Assembly (NCBI RefSeq): GCF_001612615.1
Contig: NZ_BDAU01000041.1
Span: 1 to 64,000, forward strand
Length of the DNA stretch: 64,000 nucleotides
From: Nocardia amikacinitolerans NBRC 108937
Lineage (GTDB): Bacteria > Actinomycetota > Actinomycetes > Mycobacteriales > Mycobacteriaceae
Direction of reading: 5' to 3'
The notes under the pieces are model-generated. The model saw only the letters and a list, made by a program, of their open reading frames with translations. It did not search any database and had not been told where the DNA came from. Positions 37,801-48,813 of the stretch are shown in pieces; within the stretch, counting starts at the first letter, position 1; each line of letters starts with the position of its first letter. Made by a program: the position numbers and the translations under genes.

Positions 37801-40800
37801 GGTTGACCAACCGTCCAGCACCAGGTGGTGGTTGGTCATCAGCAGGGTGTAGGTGTCGTCGGCGGTGCGGATGAGTTGGAAGCGCAGGAGTGGGGGGCGC
37901 GTGAGGTCGAAGCGGGTGTTCGCGTCGAGAGCCAGGATCCGGTCGAGTTCACTCGAGCGCTGCGATTCTTCGGCGAGATGGGTGAGATCCGTTTCGTGCC
38001 AGCGCACTTCGGCGTCGGCGAGGACCAGCTGGCGCGGGCCGTCCGGGGTCTCGACGAACGCGACCCGCAGGTTCTCGTGCCGGTCGACGAGCACCTGCGC
38101 CGCGGCGCGCAACCGGGCGGCGTCCACCCGGCCCGCCAGGGTGAGCCGGGTCTGCACGGTGTAGCCGTCGGCGGTGTCGGTGTCGTACATGGCGTGGAAG
38201 AGCAGGCCGTATTGCAGCGGCGACAGCGGCCAGACGTCGGCCAGGTTCGGGTAGGTACGCTCCCAACCCTCGATCTGCCGCTGGGTCACCGTGGTGAGCG
38301 GGAAGTCCGACGGGGTGTGGCCACCCGCGCCGGTCGTCCGCGCGTGGTCGGCGAGCGCCGCCAGCGCCGTCGCCCAGTGTTCGGCGAAGGCGCGGACGTC
38401 GTCCTCGTCGAACAGCTCGGTGGCGTATGCCCAGGTGACCTCCAAGCCGGCGGCGCCCATGATGGCGTTGACATCCACGACGGCGGGCAGCGGCGCGCGG
38501 TCGTCCTGCGTCGCGGCGAATCGCCTCGGCAGCCACGGCCCTTCGGGTCCGCCCGCGGCGCGACCGAGGTAGTTGAAGCTGATCTGCGGGGTGGGCGCGG
38601 CGGCCAGTTCGCCGGCGGTCCGCGGATTCAGGTACCGCAGCATGCCGTATCCGACGCCGCGGTCGGGAATCGCGCGCAACTGCTCCTTCGCCGCCTTGAT
38701 CGCGAGACCGGCCGCGGGTCCGCCCGCGAACGCGTCGTCCAAGTCGATGCCCGCGAGATCGATCGCGACCGGGTACACGCTGGTGAACCAGCCGACCGTG
38801 CGCGCGAGGTCCGCACCGGGCAGCACCGACTCCTCACGCCCGTGCCCCTCCAGGGTGAACAGTGCGCCGGACCTGCTCCGCCATCGCGCCACCGCCATGG
38901 TGAGCGCGGCGAGCAGCACATCGTCGGCGCCGCAGTTGAACAGCGCGGGCACCGTGTCCAGCACCGCGGTCGCGACGTCCACCGGCACGGTGGTCCGCAC
39001 CTCGGCCGCGGTGGCCACGGTGTCCACCGCGGGGTCCGCCGCTCGCGCACCGAGCGGGGAGTCCGGCGTGGCGAGCACCCGCCGCCACACGGGCAGTTCG
39101 GCGGCGCGCGCCCCCGCCTGCTCGACGTTCGCGTGCGCCCAGCGGCGGTACGAGGTGCCGACGGGCTCCAGCTCGCCGCCGGAGAAAGCGGTGGCCAAGT
39201 CCGGCAACAGAATTCGCCAGGAAACGCCATCGGTTACCAAGTGGTGCAGGACCAACCAGAGCCTGGTGCCCTCCGCTATGCCATGATCTCCGTCGCCAAC
39301 ACCGACCGCATCAGCGGTGCGTGCATCGGCGCCACGGCCGCCATCGGCGCCACCACCAACGACATCATCGGCAACGCCAGCCGCATCAGTGGCGCGCGCA
39401 TCGGTACCCCGGCCCTCACCGGCGGCGCGCGCATCGGCACCACGCCCATCCTCGACGACTCCACCGCCGCCACCACCAGCGGCGGCATCGTAAGCAATGC
39501 CGACAGCATCGGTGGCGCGCGCATCGCCACTAAGGCCACCATCGACGACACCACCGCCACCACTGGCGACGCGGACCGCATCGGCCACGCCACTACCAGC
39601 GGCATCGTCGGCAATCCCGCCAGCACCTGCAGCGCGCACATCGCCACCGCGGCCGCCACCGGCAACCCCACCACCAGCCGAATCATCAGCACCGCCGACA
39701 GCACCGGCAGTAGGCGCATCGCCACTACGGCCACCCGCCACGCCATCGCCGCCACCGGCAACGCCCACGCCGCCACCAGCGGCCTCACCGGCAAGCCCAA
39801 CAGCACCGTCGGTGCGTGCATCGTCGCCACGGCCATCGTGGACGACGCCACCACCACCGCCACCGGCGGCATCATCGGCAGCGCCGACCGAATCAGTGGC
39901 GCGCGGATCGGTTTCGGGGCCCTCATCGACGGCGCTGGCATCGGCACTACGGCCACCACCGGCTACACCACCGCCACCACCAGCAGCACCAGCGGCACCA
40001 GCGGCACCAGCGGCAGAGTCGACAACACCGGCGGCGCGCACATCCACACCACGGCCGTCCTCGGCAACACCACCCGCGTCGATACCACCACCGGCAGCGC
40101 CCATGTCGACGCCGGTCCCCACACCACCGATGACACCGGGAATGACGACGCCGATCCCATCGGTCGTGCCGGTCCCCGGTGCGTCGACGATGCCCGCACC
40201 GCCTGCCGAATTCGGTTCCACCAGAACGAATCGCGCGACAACCCCCGCCGCCGGATCCAGCCGATCGGCCGCACGCTGCAGGGCGTACTCGCAACTCACC
40301 TCGAGGTCGTCACCCGCGACGACCGAATCGATGCGTTCGGCCGCGCGCACCGAACCCGGTTCCGCGACAACCCATTCCCAGCCGTCCGCGCCCTGACGCA
40401 ACGTGCTGCGCAGGACGTCGTGGTGGTCGATCAGCGTCTGCACCGCGGCGGTCAGCCGCGCGCGATCGCCGTCCGGCGGCAGCTCGATCAGGACGGCCTG
40501 GCTGTAGCGGTCCCAGGTCTGGCCCTGATCGAGCATCGCGTGCACGATCGGGGTGATCTCGACGGAACCCACACCGCCACCGGGAAGTTCGAGCACCGCG
40601 GTGTCGGCGGCGTCGGTGGCGACGGCGGCCAGCGCGGCCACCGTCTTGCGCTCGAACACGTCGCGCGCGCTGAAACGCAGGCCTGCGGAGCGGGCGCGGG
40701 AGACCAGCTGGATGGAGATGATGCTGTCGCCGCCGAGTGCGAAGAAGTTCTCGTCGACGCCGACCGCGTCCAGGCCGAGCACCTCCGCGAAGAGCCCCGC

Positions 40801-43743
40801 GATCGTTTCCTCGCGGGGCGTGGACGGCGGGCGACGCACCTCGGTGCGCATGCCGAAATCCGGTGCGGGCAAAGCTCTGCGGTCGACTTTGCCCACCGGC
40901 GTCAATGGGACGCTGTCCAGCACCATGATCACCGCGGGCACCATGTAGGCCGGAAGACGTTCGCCCACAGCCGCTTTCAGCGCTTCAGGCTGCACCTCCA
41001 CACCCGGAGCGCCGAGCACGTAGGACACCAGCGCGGTGGCGCCGCTCGGCGTGGTCGCGCCGATGGTCAGGGCGAACTCGACCTCCGGCTGCCGCTCCAG
41101 CGCCGCGTCCACCTCGCCGAGCTCGATGCGATAGCCGCGCACCTTGACCTGGAAGTCCCCCCGGCCCGCGTAATCCAGCTCCAGCCTGCCCTCGCGCCGC
41201 CGCCATCGAACCAGGTCACCGGTGCGGTACATGCGACCGCCGGGCTCGTACGGGTTCGCAACGAACCGGCTGGCGGTGAGCCCGGTGCGCTGGTGGTAGC
41301 CGCGCGCGACGGCGGGCCCGCCCAGGTACAGCTCGCCGACCACACCGGGCGCGACCGGACGCAGCCACGGGTCGAGCACCAGACCGACCACTCCGCGGGC
41401 CAGGCTGCCGATGCTGACCGGACCGTGCGGCACCAGCGGCGCGCTGACGGTGACGGTGATCGTCGTCTCGGTGGGGCCGTAGCCGTTGAGCAGCGTGCGG
41501 CCCGCCCATTTCGCCACCAGTTCGGGCGGGCACGCGTCGCCGCCGACCACGACGGTGCGCAGGTCGGGAAGGGTCTCCGGGTCCAGCGACCCGACTACGG
41601 CGGGCGTTACGTTCAGATGCGTGACCCGGTGCGCCCGTAGCACTTCGGTCAATTCCTCGCCCGCGTAGGCGGCCGGCGGCACGACGGCGATCGACGCGCC
41701 GACCGCGAACGCGACGAGCAGCTCCTCGACCGAGATGTCGAAGCTCGGCGAAACCGCGTGCGCCACCACGGCATTCGCGTCCACGCCGAACGACGCGCCG
41801 GAGCCCGCGACCAGGTTCGCCAAGCCGCGGTGGGTCACCGTGACACCCTTGGGCATGCCGGTCGAGCCGGAGGTGTAGATGAGGTAGGCGGGCTGGTCGA
41901 GATGGATCGCGGCGGACCGGTCGGCATCGGTGATCGGCGCCGAATCCTGGTGTGCCATCACCTCTTCGGTCTCGGGATCGTCCAGCGTCAGCCAGGTGAT
42001 GCGGTCGGGCAGCGCCGAACGCGCGCCCATCACCGTGAGCCCGGCGACGACACCGCTGTCCGCGACCATGTGCTCGATACGGTCGGCGGGATACCCGGGA
42101 TCGATCGGCACGAACGCGGCTCCGGTGCGCGCCACCGCCCAGACCGCGAGCACCGACTCCACGGAACGCGGAATAGCCACGGCCACCGCGTTTTCCGGCC
42201 CCGCACCCGCCGCGATGAGCAGCCGCGCCAGGCGGTTGGCGTAGGACTCGACCGCGCGATAGGTCAGCGACGTCCCGTCGGCGCGGATGGCGACCGCGTC
42301 CGGGTCGACAGCGGCACCGTCCGCCAGGATCTCGACCAGCGTGCGCGGCGGCACCGACGCGGGTCCGCGGGCGGGCTCGAGCTCGGCTTGTTCCTCGGGC
42401 GAGAGCACCGGCACCGCGTGCAGCGGCGCGTCCGGTCCCGCCGCCAGGAAGCGGTGCAGGAAGTCCAGAAACCTGCGGTGCTGCGCGGTGAGCTCTTCGT
42501 CGTCGTACAGGTTGGGATTGGCCTGGAAATCGATGTGGGTGTTCTCCGCGCCCATGCCCGGATACAGGTTCAGGAACAGGTCTTCGATCATTCCCGAGGT
42601 CAGCACGTGCATCCGGCCGGTCACCTCGCCGAGCTGAATCCTGGTGTCCACCATCATCAGATTGACGGTCGGGCCGAACGAGGCCGCCTCGTCCAGCGAC
42701 CAGCCGAGGTCACGGACGATGTCCTCCTGGCGGTACCGCTGCCTGCGCAGCGCCGAGGTCAGCTCGCCCTGCGCGGCCCTGATCAGTCCCCCGACGGTGC
42801 TCTCGGCGCCGAGCGGCAGTCGCAGCGGCACCACATTGGCGATCATGCCGCCGGAGCGCCGCAGCGCGGCGGTGGTGCGACCGGAGACGGGCAGGCTCAG
42901 CACCACCTCTGGCGCGCCGGTCATCGCGCCGACATAGGCGCCGAACGCGGCCACCACCACGGGCGCGATGCTCGAGGACACCGACTTGGCCACGGCGTCC
43001 AGAAGTTCGGCGGTCGCCGACGGCAATTCACCGGCCACCAGGGCGGGATGCGCGTCCACGTCGGCCGCGCGGCCCGCCAGGCTGACGGGCTCGGACATGC
43101 CCGCGAGGTGCTCGCGCCAGTACTGCGCGTCGGCCTGGAAGCGCTCGGAATCCCGGTAGGCCACGTCGGCTTCCACAATGTTGCGCAGGTCGGCGGCCTT
43201 GTTCAACGGGGGCTCGCGGTCGGCCAGCGCGGCGTTGTACAGCTCGGCGATGCGCTGCAACATGGTCATCGCGCCGAAGCCGTCGAGCAGAATGTGGTGG
43301 ATGCGCTGGTACCAGTACCAGTGTTGGTCGCCGAGGCGCAGCATGGCGTACTTGCCGAGCCGGTCGCGCAGCAGATCCAGCGGCGCGGTGTACTCCGCGC
43401 GCATCCAGGCGTGCGCGGCGGCCACCGGATCGGGCTCGTCGCGCAGATCGACCAGCAGGGTCTCGTCCTCGAGCGAGGTATCGATGACCTGGTAGGGAAA
43501 TCCGTCCACCTCGATCAGCCGAACGTAGCCGCTGCCGAACTCGTTCACGGCTCGGCGCGCCACATCCGCTAGCAGATCCAGGTCCAGCGACCCGTGGAAC
43601 TCCACGTATTGCGCGATCGAGATCGGGGTGTCACCCGCGAAGTGCTGGGCGAACCAGATGCCGCGCTGCGCCGCGGAGAGCGGAAAGGCGCCTGCGGGCA
43701 GCCGGTCGGCCGCGGCCACTGGGGTGAGAGACGGCTGTGGCAT
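28816..43743 (-). CDS. Three-module NRPS, C-A-T-E-C-A-T-C-A-T-E-TE
   Basis: 4975 residues. C1 (about 15-455) has [15 protein letters not shown], close to EntF, suggesting a donor from a separate carrier protein. A1 (about 467-985) is followed by T1 (Ser1007) and E1 (HHLVTDG, FNYLGR). C2 (NHHLVLDG), A2 and T2 (Ser3104) follow; then C3 (VHHISADG), A3, T3 (Ser4170), E3 (HHLVVDG) and TE (GWSFGG, Ser4803). Codes read by eye are DIENVGGITK for A1, DAFVSALIWK for A2 and DAFVAALIWK for A3. The first resembles ornithine-like codes; the others I cannot assign. The likely product is acyl-D-aa1-L-aa2-D-aa3. E1 and C2 carry in-frame low-complexity insertions (about 1180-1490 and 2025-2255). No MbtH protein is seen nearby. 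Confidence 0.95.
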   Translation of the reverse strand: MPQPSLTPVAAADRLPAGAFPLSAAQRGIWFAQHFAGDTPISIAQYVEFHGSLDLDLLADVARRAVNEFGSGYVRLIEVDGFPYQVIDTSLEDETLLVDLRDEPDPVAAAHAWMRAEYTAPLDLLRDRLGKYAMLRLGDQHWYWYQRIHHILLDGFGAMTMLQRIAELYNAALADREPPLNKAADLRNIVEADVAYRDSERFQADAQYWREHLAGMSEPVSLAGRAADVDAHPALVAGELPSATAELLDAVAKSVSSSIAPVVVAAFGAYVGAMTGAPEVVLSLPVSGRTTAALRRSGGMIANVVPLRLPLGAESTVGGLIRAAQGELTSALRRQRYRQEDIVRDLGWSLDEAASFGPTVNLMMVDTRIQLGEVTGRMHVLTSGMIEDLFLNLYPGMGAENTHIDFQANPNLYDDEELTAQHRRFLDFLHRFLAAGPDAPLHAVPVLSPEEQAELEPARGPASVPPRTLVEILADGAAVDPDAVAIRADGTSLTYRAVESYANRLARLLIAAGAGPENAVAVAIPRSVESVLAVWAVARTGAAFVPIDPGYPADRIEHMVADSGVVAGLTVMGARSALPDRITWLTLDDPETEEVMAHQDSAPITDADRSAAIHLDQPAYLIYTSGSTGMPKGVTVTHRGLANLVAGSGASFGVDANAVVAHAVSPSFDISVEELLVAFAVGASIAVVPPAAYAGEELTEVLRAHRVTHLNVTPAVVGSLDPETLPDLRTVVVGGDACPPELVAKWAGRTLLNGYGPTETTITVTVSAPLVPHGPVSIGSLARGVVGLVLDPWLRPVAPGVVGELYLGGPAVARGYHQRTGLTASRFVANPYEPGGRMYRTGDLVRWRRREGRLELDYAGRGDFQVKVRGYRIELGEVDAALERQPEVEFALTIGATTPSGATALVSYVLGAPGVEVQPEALKAAVGERLPAYMVPAVIMVLDSVPLTPVGKVDRRALPAPDFGMRTEVRRPPSTPREETIAGLFAEVLGLDAVGVDENFFALGGDSIISIQLVSRARSAGLRFSARDVFERKTVAALAAVATDAADTAVLELPGGGVGSVEITPIVHAMLDQGQTWDRYSQAVLIELPPDGDRARLTAAVQTLIDHHDVLRSTLRQGADGWEWVVAEPGSVRAAERIDSVVAGDDLEVSCEYALQRAADRLDPAAGVVARFVLVEPNSAGGAGIVDAPGTGTTDGIGVVIPGVIGGVGTGVDMGAAGGGIDAGGVAEDGRGVDVRAAGVVDSAAGAAGAAGAAGGGGGVAGGGRSADASAVDEGPETDPRATDSVGAADDAAGGGGGGVVHDGRGDDARTDGAVGLAGEAAGGGVGVAGGGDGVAGGRSGDAPTAGAVGGADDSAGGGVAGGGRGGDVRAAGAGGIADDAAGSGVADAVRVASGGGGVVDGGLSGDARATDAVGIAYDAAAGGGGGGVVEDGRGADARAAGEGRGTDARATDAAGVADDVVGGGADGGRGADARTADAVGVGDGDHGIAEGTRLWLVLHHLVTDGVSWRILLPDLATAFSGGELEPVGTSYRRWAHANVEQAGARAAELPVWRRVLATPDSPLGARAADPAVDTVATAAEVRTTVPVDVATAVLDTVPALFNCGADDVLLAALTMAVARWRSRSGALFTLEGHGREESVLPGADLARTVGWFTSVYPVAIDLAGIDLDDAFAGGPAAGLAIKAAKEQLRAIPDRGVGYGMLRYLNPRTAGELAAAPTPQISFNYLGRAAGGPEGPWLPRRFAATQDDRAPLPAVVDVNAIMGAAGLEVTWAYATELFDEDDVRAFAEHWATALAALADHARTTGAGGHTPSDFPLTTVTQRQIEGWERTYPNLADVWPLSPLQYGLLFHAMYDTDTADGYTVQTRLTLAGRVDAARLRAAAQVLVDRHENLRVAFVETPDGPRQLVLADAEVRWHETDLTHLAEESQRSSELDRILALDANTRFDLTRPPLLRFQLIRTADDTYTLLMTNHHLVLDGWSTPLLVRELLTVYIATGAGATATDVLPPAPSYRAFLAWLAEQEAAERIPSPAEPSIGAAAPSAAGEPRTAAAEPGAAAAELGVAAAEPGVAAEPGVAVAEPSAVGGPHAAAAESGVAAAEPSVAAEPGVAAAEPGAAAVEPGVVAPGPSVAAEPGVAAESGVAAAEPGVAAAEPSAPGEPRAAAAEPGVAAAEPSVAAAGPGVAAEPGVAAAQPGIAAEPAVAAAKPSAAAEPGVAAEPGAAAAEPSLTAAEPGAAAEAPGVTVAEQPAAESAPAGAEAQVADLERAAEMITDPASSASIAAWREALAGIDSPTRAVPTLAGIQSTESGMVSFDLPAETIARLEATTRAAGATVNTAVQAAWALLLAMLTGRTDVVFGGTVSGRPPQLAGVEDMVGLFINTLPVRVRLDPAERVADLLARVQTEQARLLDHQHVGLAAIHQAVGLAELFDTLTVFESYPIDREALSQSLDIAGMRILDIEGTDATPYPLNLMVIPLHGMPGEPGDKLRVTVKYMADQLAEHAARRLLDRFVMLLEQIAEHPEIGVARLQHCDAVERAALLPVHGPDSVPQRTLPEILAAGAAVNPDALAVSANGDTMTYRELDAWSNRFARVLLRRGIGAEVFVVLALTRSVESVVAVWALVKTGAAFLPLDPNYPVERIEHILTDSKAPIGVTVRATGETLPSTIDWLLLDDMNTIRRAMTVPDGPITDEERGGAIRMDQVAYLIYTSGSTGKPKAVLLSHRGVANLTTAQRESMDLDHTTKALQVASPSFDASVFELLTAHAVGGHLVLSPPEVYGGEELERLLRTERVTHAVITPSVLATMDPAGLTDLRVLSVAGEAAGPELTAQWAVGRRMLNLYGPTEFSIWATGPGELEPGELVTMGGPIRGAAVMVLDTWLRPVPVGVEGELYLAGPGIARGYFNRFGMTAARFVANPYGARGERMYRTGDMVRWVESDRHGGPVLELEYLGRSDFQVKIRGLRIELGEIDAVLAADDHVEYAATVGMPGPAGETVLVSYVVLSDAGRESLGKAAEYDTERLRSRIAGALPGYMVPGYLIVLDEVPLTPVGKLDRNALPVPDFAAFLRRYLAPRTPVEQAAAEVFAEVLGTERVSIDHSFFELGGNSLSATKVVARVNAALGATIALRDLFDAPTVAQLSARVVPAAAGERARFALAPRIRPDRIPLSPAQQRMWVLNRLDPTSPAYNIAVALRLSGDLDVAAMQRALRAVVDRHESLRTMYPADAEGPRQVVLTADVATPELRAIDTEPGAPLRDRIIELAGVGFDLVAERPLRVGLFRLRTAEGNGRATPVHVVVLVVHHISADGASMAPLATDLMTAYAAGTMGQEASLAALPVQYTDFALWHRELLGDESDPESLAARQIRFWTETLSGAPDLLELPADRPRPAVQSMRSADLDFAVEQPLHRAMAELAADTEVSMFMLVHAALAVLLARLGSAADVVIGTAVAGRGEAALDEMVGMFVNTLALRTPVDPDRSFRDFLADIRSSDLDAFANADVPFERLVQVLNPARSTAHHPIFQVSLSLQNFVEPALELPGLRIAVEDLDRDASQFDLTLDLRERYDGGERAGIDATLTYATDLFDAPTVDTLARRWLAVLAAVVADPEQRLGDIDLLVPLERAELVPASGPESAGVRTLPEVFAATAAAYPERHAVVAAGATTTYRELASRAAQLARLLIEAGAGPETVIALGLTRGAELLVGMWAAAAAGAAFLPVDPKHPVDRIEHMLTDSGAVLGLTVAAHRPQLPADTRWLVLDDPTFAARWRGADDTPLRAEEPRAPIRPDHPAWMIYTSGSTGTPKGVTVSHRGIADLVVAQRESLALDEHARVLQVASPSFDASVFEAIMAFGAGAASVVAPPEVFGGDALAELIEAEGVTHAVITPSALATVDPARVSSLRVLAVAGEAVGAELVERWAQGRTMVNLYGPTESTIWATGSGPLTVGAPVTIGGPIRGASVLVLDGRLHPVPVGVAGELYLAGPSLARGYHARPDLNATRFVANPYGAQGERMYRTGDLVRWIADGELEYVGRTDFQVKVRGQRIELGEIDAVLGRADGVDFAVTLGVRGPSGATALAAYVVHESGVELDVERLRAHAAESLPGYMVPSAFVVLDAIPLNAVGKLDRKALPEPVFADDRTEYVAPRTPTEQTLAAVFAELLGRERVGVEDSFFALGGDSILAIQLVSRARQGGVTITPLQVFEHRTVAGLAAAADAAGELVVLEELPGGGVGDMPLTPIVRYMIERGGDFDRFAQTAVLELPVGIRPEQLTATVAAVVDRHDMLRARLFRAPDWRLEVAEPGSVDVAGLIRRIEFAADADTVDLREYALTELESAMNRLDPARGVVLQFLWLDPVGEAGDRSRAGRLIVIAHHLVVDGVSWRILVPDLMAAWAQVSTGATPVLAETGTSMRRWSHALTEEAHRPERVAELGYWRDLIDGPDPLIGGRELDPAVDQAGELRMVEAEVSEEVTAALLTTLPGLFHGGVEDALLTTLALAVHKWRATADRSVLVRLEGHGRQQEVIPGADLSRTVGWFTSIYPVRLDLGTVDVDEAMAGGPALGQAIRAIKHQLLAVPDKGIGFGLLRYLNHETAEQLPRRLPGRVAFNYLGRYATGEIPPGLEGLGWLPTDELGDLPATEYPNVPLQAEIDVNAVVLGDRLRATFGFPETLLDRAEVAELSRLWIEMLGVAAEFAVTPEARAAGAEEERAMAELAAAAAQPAPGTALGLDVLLPIRLGGDEPALFCIHPSSGMAWTYLGFAEALAPGRPIYGLQAPDLSGREPSVRSIEEFAERYVREIRAVQPEGPYHLLGWSFGGLIAHAMATRLEQEGLPVGVLALLDADTADIDGDSIEPLTAGSFVSTFGAVFGIDDVPADATAQDAAALIAERTGGVALVDADTLERMAGSYNASARTRTGYQRPVYHGDALYLSATVDTSDIFGPEGWRPYITGAITNHDVEVTHDELTAPHVLPVIARVLDEHLGGMQ
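36960..37675 (-). repeat. In-frame Ala/Pro/Glu repeat insertion in NRPS C2
   Basis: About 230 codons of variants of [14 protein letters not shown] (7-9 residue steps) sit inside the second condensation domain, between [17 protein letters not shown] and [13 protein letters not shown]. The flanks join normally if the insert is removed. Confidence 0.85.
39275..40210 (-). repeat. In-frame Gly/Ala/Asp repeat insertion in NRPS E1
   Basis: About 310 codons built from a degenerate unit of roughly 27-36 residues (core [20 protein letters not shown] then a Gly run). They interrupt the first epimerisation domain just before its HHLVTDG motif. The equivalent loop of E3 is only a few residues. Confidence 0.85.
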
Positions 43744-43761
43744 ACAAGGTCCCTGCTGGGC

Positions 43762-43893
43762 TCAGGAAAAGACGGAAGAGAACATGTCGAGACGCGCGCG
43801 ATGCCCGTACGGGTGTGCGCGCTGTCGCCCGCGACGGGCTTCGACTCGTGTGGGAACGAGCCTTCCCGCGGATGAGTCGACCAGCGTGCGCAT
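43762..43893 (-). CDS. Possible 43-residue leader peptide
   Basis: It starts at ATG 43893, with AGGGGA about 10 bases upstream, and begins MRTLVDSSAGRLVPTRVEAR. It is rich in Arg and ends RLDMFSSVFS. The stop is 18 bases before the NRPS start, so translation of one could affect the other. The start and first five codons form the 3' arm of the 17-bp stem. There is no codon run suggesting a particular amino acid sensor. It may be a regulatory upstream ORF, not a functional protein. Confidence 0.45.
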   Translation of the reverse strand: MRTLVDSSAGRLVPTRVEARRGRQRAHPYGHRARLDMFSSVFS

Positions 43894-43937
43894 AGGAGTA
43901 CTTCCCCTGGAGAGTCTAGCTGCGCACGCTGGTCGAC
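43876..43937 (-). promoter_or_regulatory. 17-bp perfect stem with 28-base loop
   Basis: GTCGACCAGCGTGCGCA (43876-43892) is the exact complement of 43921-43937. On the message the 3' arm starts with the UG of the leader peptide AUG. Confidence 0.8.
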
Positions 43938-43993
43938 AACTCGAAATCCGCATGTCAGGGAACGATTTCCCGAAGCGGGACGTCGGCGCGCCG

Positions 43994-44452
43994 TCAGGAG
44001 GCACGCCGCATGGGCTCGCGCTCGGCGTCGGTGATCGGCGCGTCCGAGCCGGTGAGGTAACGCACCAGCATCGAGCGGTCGTCGAGCACCAGCCAGTCGA
44101 TGGCGTCGGTCAGTTCGCCGCGCCGCGCGTAGGTGGTGACGCCGAGAGCGGCCGACTCGACCGCGGTCGATCCGGAGGCGGCGAGCACCGGGGTCGCGCC
44201 GGACTTGGCGATGGCCCAGCGGGTGACGGCCGACTCGATGGTCGGCTCCACCGCCATGGCGACCGTGGTGCCCGGGCCTGCCCCGTTGTCGAGCAGCACC
44301 CTCGCGAGCCGATTCGACCAGGAGTCCAGTTCGCCGTAGGTGAGATCGCCGTCGAGGGAGGACACCGCGATGGCGGCCGGGTCGAAGTGGGTGACCGACG
44401 CGAGCGCGCCCGTCCGGGTCGGAACGGCAGGTGCGATGGTTTCGGTCGACAT
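43994..44452 (-). CDS. Orphan N-terminal adenylation-domain fragment
   Basis: 152 residues from ATG 44452. DLTYGELDSWSNRLARVLLD and AIAKSGATPVLAAS correspond to the first 150 residues of NRPS adenylation domains. LTDAIDWLVLDD and SDAPITDAERE align with the linker just before the A3 motif, where this protein stops. All ATP- and substrate-binding motifs (A3-A10) are missing, so it cannot adenylate. It lies 250 bases upstream of the NRPS on the same strand. It may be a remnant of an ancestral first module or a small accessory protein. Confidence 0.75.
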   Translation of the reverse strand: MSTETIAPAVPTRTGALASVTHFDPAAIAVSSLDGDLTYGELDSWSNRLARVLLDNGAGPGTTVAMAVEPTIESAVTRWAIAKSGATPVLAASGSTAVESAALGVTTYARRGELTDAIDWLVLDDRSMLVRYLTGSDAPITDAEREPMRRAS

Positions 44453-44639
44453 TGCGGTGCTCCTCGGGATTCGGGCGGCGTTTCTTGCTGACTACTAATC
44501 TCGCCGTCCGGGGCCTTTCTCGACAGGAACCCCAGTGCTGCCTCCGCACCTCCGAGGGTGAGCGATTCCCCACCCAAGGGGGAACGCGCGAACCGCCGGT
44601 CGCGAACGGCGTCGCGACCGGCGGTTGTGCGGACCGGCC

Positions 44640-45845
44640 TCAGGCGGGGACCGGCTCCGACTGGACCGGCGCGGCCCAGTCGATGCGGTAGCGCTGCTCG
44701 GCGCCCATGGTCTTCTCGGGGTTCATCACCGTCTTCACCATCAGCGGCATGAGCAAATTCATCATCTTGCGACCCACCGGACCTGGCGTTTTGCTGTGAT
44801 TGATCTTCGCGGCACGCGCCGCGACGCCCTCGACCCGGCCGCGGCGCAGCCGCTCGTAGGCCGCGAACGCCGCCTCCGGCTCCGGCAGATCCCGCAGGCA
44901 CCTGGCCAGCTGCACCGCGCTCTCGATGGCCAGCGACGCGCCCTGCCCGGAACTGTTGGACGGCGCGTGCACCGCGTCGCCGACCAGGACCATGCGGCCG
45001 CGGTACCAGTGCGGCACCGGCGGCATGATGTGCAGGCCGCCGGTGACCTCCAGTTGCTCCTCGGTGGTGTTGCGGGCCAGTTCGCCACCGGGATCGTCCG
45101 CGCCGTAGGTGTCGCGCAGAATCGACAGCCAGTGCGACGCCGGGACGGCGCGGGCCTCGGTGAGCGTCAGGTACTGCTTGTGCGGCAGGTTGGCCCCCCA
45201 GAAGACCCGCCCGTCACCGGTCGACCAGTACAGGTAGTACGCCTTCTGACCGAAGGCGAAAACCATGGTGTCGGTGGGTATTTCGACGTCGCACTCGGTG
45301 ACCGCGCCGAAGCCGAGCATGCCGGTGTATCGCGGGCCGGGCGCGTTCGGGTCGATCAGGCCGCGCACGGTCGACCGGATGCCGTCGGCGCCGATCAGCA
45401 CGTCCGCGGTCGCGGTGCTGCCGTCGGCGAAGCGCGCGGTGACGCCGTCCGTGTGCTCATCGACGCCGACCAGACGCTTGTCGAACTCGACGGGGACGCC
45501 CGCGGCCACCGCGTGGTCGTGCAACGTCTGGTGCAGTTCGGCGCGGTCAACCAATTGCAGCGGCGGTTCGCCGCGCAGGGTGGGCACGTGGTGCCGGGTG
45601 CGGCCGACCGAAAGCATCATCTTGGACACCGGCTGGGCGATGCCGCGCACCGGATCGCCCGCGCCGATGACATCGAGGGCGGCGACGCCGTTCGGTGCGA
45701 GCGCGAGCCCGCTTCCGATGCCGTAGGACGGGCCGGGGTAGGCCTCGTAGACGCGGGCGGCGATGCCCGCCTTCAGCAGGGCGGTGGCCGCGACGGGCCC
45801 GGCGATGCCTCCGCCGATGACGAGTGCGGAACGGATTCTGGACAT
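44640..45845 (-). CDS. FAD-dependent monooxygenase (PHBH fold)
   Basis: 401 residues from ATG 45845. The N-terminal dinucleotide motif is LVIGGGIAGPVAA, the DG motif is VLIGADGIRSTVRG, and the GD motif is MVLVGDAVHAPSNSSGQGAS. These enzymes hydroxylate or epoxidise small molecules with NAD(P)H and oxygen. It is upstream of the NRPS unit and in the same direction, but separated by 187 bases with no visible promoter, so a tailoring role is possible but unproven. The PadR gene behind it may control it. Confidence 0.88.
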   Translation of the reverse strand: MSRIRSALVIGGGIAGPVAATALLKAGIAARVYEAYPGPSYGIGSGLALAPNGVAALDVIGAGDPVRGIAQPVSKMMLSVGRTRHHVPTLRGEPPLQLVDRAELHQTLHDHAVAAGVPVEFDKRLVGVDEHTDGVTARFADGSTATADVLIGADGIRSTVRGLIDPNAPGPRYTGMLGFGAVTECDVEIPTDTMVFAFGQKAYYLYWSTGDGRVFWGANLPHKQYLTLTEARAVPASHWLSILRDTYGADDPGGELARNTTEEQLEVTGGLHIMPPVPHWYRGRMVLVGDAVHAPSNSSGQGASLAIESAVQLARCLRDLPEPEAAFAAYERLRRGRVEGVAARAAKINHSKTPGPVGRKMMNLLMPLMVKTVMNPEKTMGAEQRYRIDWAAPVQSEPVPA

Positions 45846-46080
45846 GAGGTATCTCCTCGGGTTGGTTTCCCCGAACCGATCCGCGTACCGCGCACCCAGC
45901 TATCCTGTGGTTGCCAGCCTCGTGGCCGGGTGCGCTCCGTGCGGGCACGGTTCGAGACGGTTTCATCGGGCTCGGCGGTGGTGTTGCCGCACCTCCGCCG
46001 GGTCCGGTCTCGTGTATCGGCCACCGGGTTGTCGCCGGGCGGCCGTGTCTGCTTCGGCGCTGTCGCTGCCGATGCGCTGT

Positions 46081-46731
46081 CTACTCGGGCGCTTGCATCC
46101 CCCTCTCCACCATGTCGACGACGTCGGACGGCGCCATGCCGCCGGTGTGCATCTGCCGCCACAACGCCAGGTCCGGGAAGGTGCCGTCGACCAGCTCCGC
46201 GCGCCAGGAGCGGGCCCACGCGGCCTCGGCCTCCAGCATCGCGAGCCCGTATTCGGTCTCGATCACGAACAGGCGCGGCAGCGTGCCCGCGAGCCCGTCC
46301 AGTTCCCTGCGGACCCCGGCGATGATCGCGTCCAGCGCGGCGATCCGGGTGGCCAGGAGCTCGATCACCTCGTCCGGCGGCAGCGCGCCGATCACCGAGA
46401 GGCCCGCCGTGAAGGCGTCGTGCTCGGTCACCGGAGTCGCGATCAATTCTCTTGTCCAGTCGGCCATTTCGGCCCGACCTTCGTCGGTGATGCGATAAAT
46501 GACGCGCTCCGGGCGCGCACCCTCGCGTTCGCTGCCGACGGGTTCGAGGAAACCGGCCTTGACCATGTTCTGGACCACCGTGTAGAGCGAACCCCACTTG
46601 ATGTCCATGTCCTGGTCTTTGCCGCGCTCGCGCAGCTTCGAGGCGATCTCGTAGCGGTGCATCGGCCGTTCGATGATCACCGAGAGGATCGCGAGCGCCA
46701 GCAGGTTGTTCACCTTGCGCTTCGTGGCCAT
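46081..46731 (-). CDS. PadR family transcriptional regulator
   Basis: 216 residues. The winged helix is visible as NLLALAILSVIIERPMHRYE then IKWGSLYTVVQNMVKAGFLE, followed by RVIYRITDEGRAEM. The C-terminal half is helical, as in the longer PadR subfamily-2 proteins that dimerise through a coiled segment. A 30-bp palindrome sits immediately upstream (46742-46771), suggesting autorepression. The likely second target is the downstream monooxygenase gene. Confidence 0.88.
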   Translation of the reverse strand: MATKRKVNNLLALAILSVIIERPMHRYEIASKLRERGKDQDMDIKWGSLYTVVQNMVKAGFLEPVGSEREGARPERVIYRITDEGRAEMADWTRELIATPVTEHDAFTAGLSVIGALPPDEVIELLATRIAALDAIIAGVRRELDGLAGTLPRLFVIETEYGLAMLEAEAAWARSWRAELVDGTFPDLALWRQMHTGGMAPSDVVDMVERGMQAPE

Positions 46732-46741
46732 GACACCTCCT

Positions 46742-46771
46742 TACTCGTCTACGAATATACGTAAGCGAGTA
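46742..46771. promoter_or_regulatory. PadR operator palindrome
   Basis: 30-bp palindrome centred between 46756 and 46757. Outer arms are TACTCG (46742-46747) and CGAGTA (46766-46771); inner arms are TACG (46750-46753) and CGTA (46760-46763). It starts 11 bases upstream of the padR ATG. Confidence 0.7.
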
Positions 46772-46816
46772 TTCGCGCACAAGTATCGTTCGGATCCGGG
46801 ATTCCGAAAGGGGAGT

Positions 46817-48031
<1,215 letters not shown>

Positions 48032-48060
48032 TCACCGCGGCGCTCGATAGTTGGTAGCGG

Positions 48061-48696
48061 TTACTCGGCGCGAACGGCGTATTCGCCGAGCCCCGGTTCC
48101 AGCGAGTCGAAGGCCACCCCGATGTACTCGGTCAGCGCCGCGGCGATCTCGTCGTTCGATTCGCCCGCGAGCGTGCGGCGCATGGTCTCCTCGAACAGCA
48201 CCCGGTGCACGCCGCCGAGCTGGGCGGCGGCCACCCGCGGCGCGATATCGTCCTGCGCCGCACCGGTTTCCGCGGCGAGCGTGCGCGCGAGCGCGGCCTC
48301 CCTTTCCTCGTGGAACTCGCGCAGGCGGGCGAGCAGCGCGGGGCTCTCGGCGATCATCCTGGCGAACTCGAGACCGGAGAAGCCGACCACCGGATCCTGC
48401 TCGGCGGCCGCCGTGAGATAGGCGTGCCGCAGTGCGGCCAGCGCGGACCGGCCCGGTTCCCGCTCGCGCACGGTGCGAGCGAGCTGGTCGACGAAGACCT
48501 CGCCGAGATCGAGGGCGAGGTCTTCCTTGCGCGGGAAGTAGTTGGTCACCGTCATCTTGGCGACGTCGGCCGCGGCCGCGACGTCGGCGATCGTCACCTT
48601 GTCGAATCCGCGCTCCAGGAACAGCAGCGTCGCCTGGTGGGAGATGTTCTCGCGCGTCTGCTGCTTCTTGCGGGCACGAAGTCCCTGTTCGGTCAT
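48061..48696 (-). CDS. TetR family regulator
   Basis: 211 residues from ATG 48696. The HTH reads FDKVTIADVAAAADVAKMTV followed by TNYFPRKEDL. The ligand-binding half is helical with FSGLEFARMIAESPALLARL. It lies upstream of the deleted MFS gene in the same orientation. The region between it and the divergent gene at 48814 has an A/T-rich stretch, a probable shared promoter. Confidence 0.88.
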   Translation of the reverse strand: MTEQGLRARKKQQTRENISHQATLLFLERGFDKVTIADVAAAADVAKMTVTNYFPRKEDLALDLGEVFVDQLARTVREREPGRSALAALRHAYLTAAAEQDPVVGFSGLEFARMIAESPALLARLREFHEEREAALARTLAAETGAAQDDIAPRVAAAQLGGVHRVLFEETMRRTLAGESNDEIAAALTEYIGVAFDSLEPGLGEYAVRAE

Positions 48697-48732
48697 GTCG
48701 GGAGCGTATCCGATCCCGTCATAAATTTGTAG

Positions 48733-48761
48733 TTGACATATTTTTAGGTCTGATCTAAGTT
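48733..48761 (+). promoter_or_regulatory. Possible sigma-70 promoter
   Basis: TTGACA (48733-48738) is followed after 17 bases by TAAGTT (48756-48761), in the only A/T-rich patch of the region. It would serve the gene at 48814 and possibly the sigma factor gene. Confidence 0.45.
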
Positions 48762-48813
48762 TGTCTTCGCCGCCGGAGACGACGGCACGAACCGAGAAGG
48801 AGAACCCCTGCGC

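Larger units (their letters stand above)
43744..43993 (-). promoter_or_regulatory. Structured leader of the NRPS mRNA
   Basis: The leader contains a 17-bp stem (43921-43937 with 43876-43892) and smaller palindromes further down (CCCGTACGGG; GCCCG-TCG-CGGGC; CTCGT-N6-ACGAG). The large stem overlaps the start of the upstream ORF, with its ribosome site in the 28-base loop. Confidence 0.6.

Noticed and set aside
33205-41640. Very long plus-strand open frames (1533 and 1271 codons) opposite the NRPS
   Set aside because: They are exact antisense shadows of the NRPS frame in GC-rich DNA. They have no domain resemblance and carry low-complexity Arg/His/Gln-rich sequence.
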